DNA of 10,014 bases, from the NCBI GenBank assembly GCA_030592245.1, contig JAUVJV010000042.1, positions 1 through 10,014 on the forward strand, given 5' to 3'. The notes beneath the pieces were generated by a model. That model was not told the DNA's origin. It searched no databases and was given only the letters and a program-made list of their open reading frames with translations. The translations under genes were made by a program, and so were the position numbers. This DNA is from Candidatus Eiseniibacteriota bacterium. GTDB taxonomy: Bacteria > Arandabacterota > Arandabacteria > Arandabacterales > Arandabacteraceae. Shown here piece after piece: positions 7,213 through 10,014 of the stretch (positions within the stretch are counted from its first letter, which is position 1; each line of letters opens with the position of its first letter).

Positions 7213-8283
7213 ATGTCTGACCACGGAACACCCGGGAGCATTGACGGACACAAAACGGTCGGAGTCATAGGTTGTGGATACTGGGGCCCGAATCTGCTCA
7301 GGAACTTCAACCAGCTTCCCATTTCAACTGTCAAGTATTGCAGTGACCTCAGTGACGAGAGGCTGGAGCACATGAAGGCCCTGTATCCCGGCATTTTGGT
7401 CACCAAGCGGTTCGAGGACCTGATCGAGGACCCCGAGGTGGATGCTATCGCCGTAGCCACGCCGGTCTCCACTCATTATCCCATCGCAAAGGCTTGCCTC
7501 GAGGGAGGAACGCACGTGCTTGTGGAGAAGCCGCTGACGGGCAAGATCTCGGAGGCCGAAGACCTGGTTGCGATCGCTGAACGAAATGGCCTGGTCCTTT
7601 TCACCGGGCACACATTCGTCTACACTGCCGCCGTCCAGAAGATGAAGGACCTGCTTGATGCCGGCGAGCTGGGCGAGGCCTTCTATATGAGCAGCACCCG
7701 GGTCAACCTGGGGCTTTTCCAGGAAGACATAAACGTCATATGGGACCTGGCCCCGCACGATATCTCAATCTGCAATTATCTCTTCGGAGGCCAGCCTGTC
7801 ACAGTCTCAACGTATGCCAAGTCGTATATCAGGCCGGGCATTGAAGATGTCGCCTTCCTGGTGCTTCAGTACCCTCAGAATGTGGTAGCCCACGTACATG
7901 TCAGCTGGCTGGATCCGTGCAAGATAAGAAGGACCACTCTCGTGGGCAGCAAGAAGATGCTGGTCTATGATGACACCAATCCGCTTGAGAAGATCAGGGT
8001 CTACGACAAGGGCGTCGATGTTCAGCCCCACTATGACACTTTCGGCGAATTCCATCTCTCTTACAGGTTCGGTGATATCGTGGTCCCGAAGATCCATAGC
8101 GGGGAGCCCCTGAAGGAGGAGTGCGGCCATTTCATAGAGTGCATCAACGATAATGCCTGCGAACCCCGCAGCGGCGGACGTGACGGACTCGCCGTGGTCA
8201 AAGTCGTGGAGCGGGCCTGCGAATCAGCCAAACTTGGTGGAGCGCCCCTTCCCCTGGAGCGAAGCAGTGAAGGGAGCGAGTAG
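7213..8283 (+). CDS. Gfo/Idh/MocA family sugar-nucleotide dehydrogenase (WlbA/WbpB-like)
   Basis: This 356-residue protein carries an N-terminal Rossmann fold, with the dinucleotide-binding turn VGVIGCGYWGPNLLRNF (glycines 20, 22 and 25). The family signature EKPLTGKISEAE contains the catalytic Lys106, and WDLAPHDISI at 177-186 contains the conserved His182. The C-terminal alpha/beta substrate domain follows. The GYWGPN and D-L-x-P-H-D forms are typical of UDP-N-acetyl-sugar 3-dehydrogenases such as WlbA/WbpB and relatives. The expected reaction is NAD-dependent oxidation at C3 of UDP-GlcNAcA (or UDP-GlcNAc, as in GnnA), giving the ketosugar aminated by the DegT-family enzyme at 4581-5681. 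The hexapeptide acyltransferase gene abuts it directly. ATG 7213 starts one base after the previous stop and is supported by AAAGGAG at 7197-7203. Exact substrate is inferred from context, not from sequence. Confidence 0.92.
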   Translation: MSDHGTPGSIDGHKTVGVIGCGYWGPNLLRNFNQLPISTVKYCSDLSDERLEHMKALYPGILVTKRFEDLIEDPEVDAIAVATPVSTHYPIAKACLEGGTHVLVEKPLTGKISEAEDLVAIAERNGLVLFTGHTFVYTAAVQKMKDLLDAGELGEAFYMSSTRVNLGLFQEDINVIWDLAPHDISICNYLFGGQPVTVSTYAKSYIRPGIEDVAFLVLQYPQNVVAHVHVSWLDPCKIRRTTLVGSKKMLVYDDTNPLEKIRVYDKGVDVQPHYDTFGEFHLSYRFGDIVVPKIHSGEPLKEECGHFIECINDNACEPRSGGRDGLAVVKVVERACESAKLGGAPLPLERSSEGSE

Positions 8284-8913
8284 ATGAAGAAGCCCGGACC
8301 GGTTGTGACAATGGGCGAAGGTTCCCTCGTGGATATTGGCGCCTTCATTGGGTACCCGGCCGCGAGGGGCAAGGACGTGGGTTTCGTCGAGATAGGAGAG
8401 GGAGCCCGGATAAGGTCGGGAACCGTCATTTACGGCGGCGTTAAGATCGGCAAGCACCTTCAGACCGGCCACAATGTGGTCATCCGGGAGGAGAACGAGA
8501 TCGGCGATGACTTCGCCATCTGGAATAATACCGTGATCGACTATGGCTGCAAGATCGGCGTCGACGTCAAGATTCACTGCAACTGTTATATGGCGCAATT
8601 CACGATTGTGGAAGACAATGCGTTCATGGCCCCGGGCGTCACGATTGCGAACGACTTGCACCCCGGATGCGAATTCTCAGCCAAGTGCATGCGTGGCCCG
8701 CACATTGGAAAAGGTGTCCAGATAGGGGTCAATGTTACCATTCTGCCGTTCGTCAAGATCGGCGAGAGCTGTCTCATTGGTGGCGGGAGCGTTGTCACGA
8801 AGGACCTTCCGCCGTTCTCGCTTGCCTACGGCAACCCGGCAAGGGTGGTCGGTGACGTGAGAGAGATTACCTGCACTACCGGACTCACAGACAGGCCATA
8901 CAATATACCCTAG
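8284..8913 (+). CDS. Hexapeptide-repeat N-acyltransferase (WlbB/WbpD-like)
   Basis: A 209-residue protein built mostly of [LIV]-G-x4 hexapeptide repeats: VEIGEGARIRSG, VKIGKHLQTGHNVVI, NEIGDDFAIWNNTVI and CKIGVDVKIH, then, after an inserted loop (ANDLHPGCEFSAKCMRG), PHIGKGVQIGVNVTI and VKIGESCLIGGGSVV. It closes with the standard ending DLPPFSLAYGNPARVVGDV. This is the trimeric left-handed beta-helix fold of acetyl-CoA-dependent acyltransferases. Length and order of motifs fit the sugar-nucleotide N-acetyltransferases WlbB/WbpD, which acetylate the 3-amino group of UDP-GlcNAc3NA. The gene follows the dehydrogenase stop with no gap, and its AAGGGAG site (8270-8276) lies inside that gene, so the two are likely co-translated. 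An O-acetyltransferase role is possible but less favoured given the adjacent dehydrogenase and nearby aminotransferase. Confidence 0.9.
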   Translation: MKKPGPVVTMGEGSLVDIGAFIGYPAARGKDVGFVEIGEGARIRSGTVIYGGVKIGKHLQTGHNVVIREENEIGDDFAIWNNTVIDYGCKIGVDVKIHCNCYMAQFTIVEDNAFMAPGVTIANDLHPGCEFSAKCMRGPHIGKGVQIGVNVTILPFVKIGESCLIGGGSVVTKDLPPFSLAYGNPARVVGDVREITCTTGLTDRPYNIP

Positions 8914-8928
8914 CTGGGGGCTTAGAAT

Positions 8929-9912
8929 ATGCCGGTGGGGCCCACTCACGCGATAATTGCGGTTACTGACCGGTGCAATGCCAGATGCGTAATGTGCGAC
9001 ATCTGGCAGAAGCCGGCGGGCACCGAGCTCCGCCCTGAGGACTATGCCCGGCTTCCGTCTTCCCTCAGGGAGATAAACGTTACAGGCGGGGAGCCTCTCT
9101 TAAGAGGCGACCTGGCCGGGATAATCCAGTCGATGCGCCGGCGATGCCCGGGCGCGAGAATAGTCCTTTCCACGAACGGTCTTCTTCCCGCGCGGCTCAA
9201 GGATCTCGTAGGGGCCGTCAAGGGAATGGCTGTCCGCATATCCCTTGATGGAATGGACGGCCTCCACGACAGGATACGCGGGATCGACGGAGCCTTCGAC
9301 AAGGTGCTTGAGAGCATCGAGATCTGCCGGCGCGGAGGCGTTGGCGATCTTGGCCTGTCTGCTACCATGACCCGCCACAATGCCGGCAGGGTGAGGGAGG
9401 TCCAGGACTTCGCCAGGAAGCATGGACTGGAGTTCACGGTCACCGTGGCTCACAGCTCGTCTTTCTTCTTCGGCGACCAGAGCAGCGAGGAGCCCGATTC
9501 CGGGGCTGCGGTGGCGGACATGGAAGCCATACGCTGCCGCCTCTACGAGTCAACGAGTCCCAAGGACTGGTTCCGCGCTTACTATGTTTCCGGCCTCATA
9601 GACGTGATTCTCGGAAGCCCGAGGCCGGTTGAATGCCATGCCGGAAGAGACTTCTTCTACATGGACCCTGAGGGCAATGTCTATCCCTGCCATATCCTCG
9701 AGAGGAAGATGGGGAACATCATGGACAAGTCGTTCGAGCAGATGGTGGTCGATGATCCCTCGGTTCTTGAAGCTGTGGCGAGGTGCCGCCAGCGATGCTG
9801 GATGACATGCACGGTTGCCCCGGAGATGAGAAGGAAACTGCCGGTGTTTGCCGTCAAAGTCGGCTGGTCCAAGCTGGCGCATCACTTCAGAAAAGCACTC
9901 GGTAAGAGATGA
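8929..9912 (+). CDS. Radical SAM protein with SPASM-like C-terminal cysteine cluster
   Basis: The 327 residues begin with a radical SAM core. The [4Fe-4S]/SAM motif C-x3-C-x2-C is Cys16, Cys20 and Cys23 (VTDRCNARCVMCDIW). The SAM-binding NVTGGEPLL follows at ~50-58, then a VLSTNGLLP strand and RISLDGMDGLHDRIRG. The C-terminal part has Cys236 (ECHAGRDFFYMDPEGNVYPC, ending at Cys254), a GNIMDKSFEQM segment and Cys286, Cys290 and Cys294 spaced C-x3-C-x3-C. This is the layout of a SPASM/twitch auxiliary iron-sulfur domain, though with fewer cysteines than a full two-cluster SPASM. SPASM enzymes modify peptides, proteins or small molecules by radical chemistry. None of the classic substrates is visible here, so the role in polysaccharide synthesis is unknown; modification of a sugar or of a surface-anchored peptide are both open. 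ATG 8929 is preceded by GGGGG at 8916-8920. Its stop overlaps the next ATG. Confidence 0.9.
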   Translation: MPVGPTHAIIAVTDRCNARCVMCDIWQKPAGTELRPEDYARLPSSLREINVTGGEPLLRGDLAGIIQSMRRRCPGARIVLSTNGLLPARLKDLVGAVKGMAVRISLDGMDGLHDRIRGIDGAFDKVLESIEICRRGGVGDLGLSATMTRHNAGRVREVQDFARKHGLEFTVTVAHSSSFFFGDQSSEEPDSGAAVADMEAIRCRLYESTSPKDWFRAYYVSGLIDVILGSPRPVECHAGRDFFYMDPEGNVYPCHILERKMGNIMDKSFEQMVVDDPSVLEAVARCRQRCWMTCTVAPEMRRKLPVFAVKVGWSKLAHHFRKALGKR

Positions 9913-10014
9913 GAATACTCCAGGTAAACAAGTTCTTCTACGTCAAAGGCGGATCTGAGCGCTACTTCTTTGATCTCTGCGATCTCCTGGGGGAGCGGGG
10001 CCATGAGGTGCTGC
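9909..10014 (+). CDS. GT4-type glycosyltransferase, N-terminal fragment (3'-truncated)
   Basis: Only 35 codons lie in the window. The ATG overlaps the preceding TGA (ATGA), a typical coupled junction. The translation begins MRILQVNKFFYVKGGSERY and continues to GERGHEVL. This is the standard N-terminal beta-strand, glycine-loop and G-H-E-V strand of GT-B glycosyltransferases of the GT4 family (form M-[RK]-[IV]-L-x-V-x-x-x-x-x-x-x-G-G-x-E). Such enzymes add a sugar from a nucleotide donor to the growing lipid-linked repeat unit in the cytoplasm. Donor and acceptor cannot be told, and the rest of the gene is outside the window. Confidence 0.8.
   Translation, partial: MRILQVNKFFYVKGGSERYFFDLCDLLGERGHEVL

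Noticed and set aside
8246..8274. Possible pairing of CCCTTC with GAAGGG that would cover the acyltransferase ribosome site
   Set aside because: Only six base pairs across a 17-base loop; too weak to claim as a regulatory structure.
9093..9108. Perfect inverted repeat GCCTCT-CTTA-AGAGGC in the radical SAM gene
   Set aside because: It is short, lies within the conserved GGEPLLRGDL coding segment and has no T-run or regulatory context, so it is most simply explained by the coded residues.

Overview
The window is one uninterrupted, plus-strand surface-polysaccharide (capsule, exopolysaccharide or O-antigen type) biosynthesis operon. It holds ten genes, of which the first and last are cut by the window edges. 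No RNA genes, mobile elements, CRISPR arrays or internal terminators were seen, and no gap between genes exceeds about 30 bases. Several genes overlap or abut their neighbours (ATGA overlap at 9909-9912; stop and start adjacent at 5681/5682 and 8283/8284), so translational coupling along one long transcript is likely. The promoter must lie upstream of base 1.

Layout: (1) 1-849, C-terminal part of a Wzz/Wzc-type chain-length determinant; (2) 862-1551, a CpsD/CapB-type partner ATPase or tyrosine-kinase homologue with a degenerate Walker A motif; (3) 1581-3092, a GT-C glycosyltransferase of the GT39/ArnT type; (4) 3073-4566, an O-antigen ligase/polymerase-family membrane protein (Wzy or WaaL type); (5) 4581-5681, a DegT/DnrJ/EryC1/StrS sugar aminotransferase; (6) 5682-7211, a WbaP/WcaJ-type undecaprenyl-phosphate sugar-phosphate transferase; (7) 7213-8283, a Gfo/Idh/MocA sugar dehydrogenase; (8) 8284-8913, a left-handed beta-helix (hexapeptide) N-acyltransferase; (9) 8929-9912, a radical SAM protein with a SPASM-like C-terminal cysteine cluster; (10) 9909-end, the start of a GT4-type glycosyltransferase.

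How they fit together: gene 6 would load the first sugar phosphate on undecaprenyl phosphate at the inner face of the membrane. Soluble glycosyltransferases such as gene 10 would extend the repeat unit. Genes 7, 5 and 8 match, in reaction order, the dehydrogenase, aminotransferase and N-acetyltransferase trio of the WlbA/WlbC/WlbB (WbpB/WbpE/WbpD) pathway, which makes a 3-acetamido sugar nucleotide such as UDP-GlcNAc3NAcA. Gene 4 would polymerise or ligate the exported units, genes 1 and 2 would control chain length, and gene 3 could decorate the polymer on the periplasmic side. A flippase, a UDP-GlcNAc 6-dehydrogenase and a polyprenyl-phosphate-sugar synthase are not in the window. The radical SAM gene is the member whose role is least explained.

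Organism: a bacterium with a moderately to strongly GC-rich genome that freely uses GTG and probably TTG starts and many AGG arginine codons. The Wzx/Wzy-type gene set suggests a diderm. The phylum cannot be fixed from this sequence alone, and nothing indicates recent transfer of individual genes.
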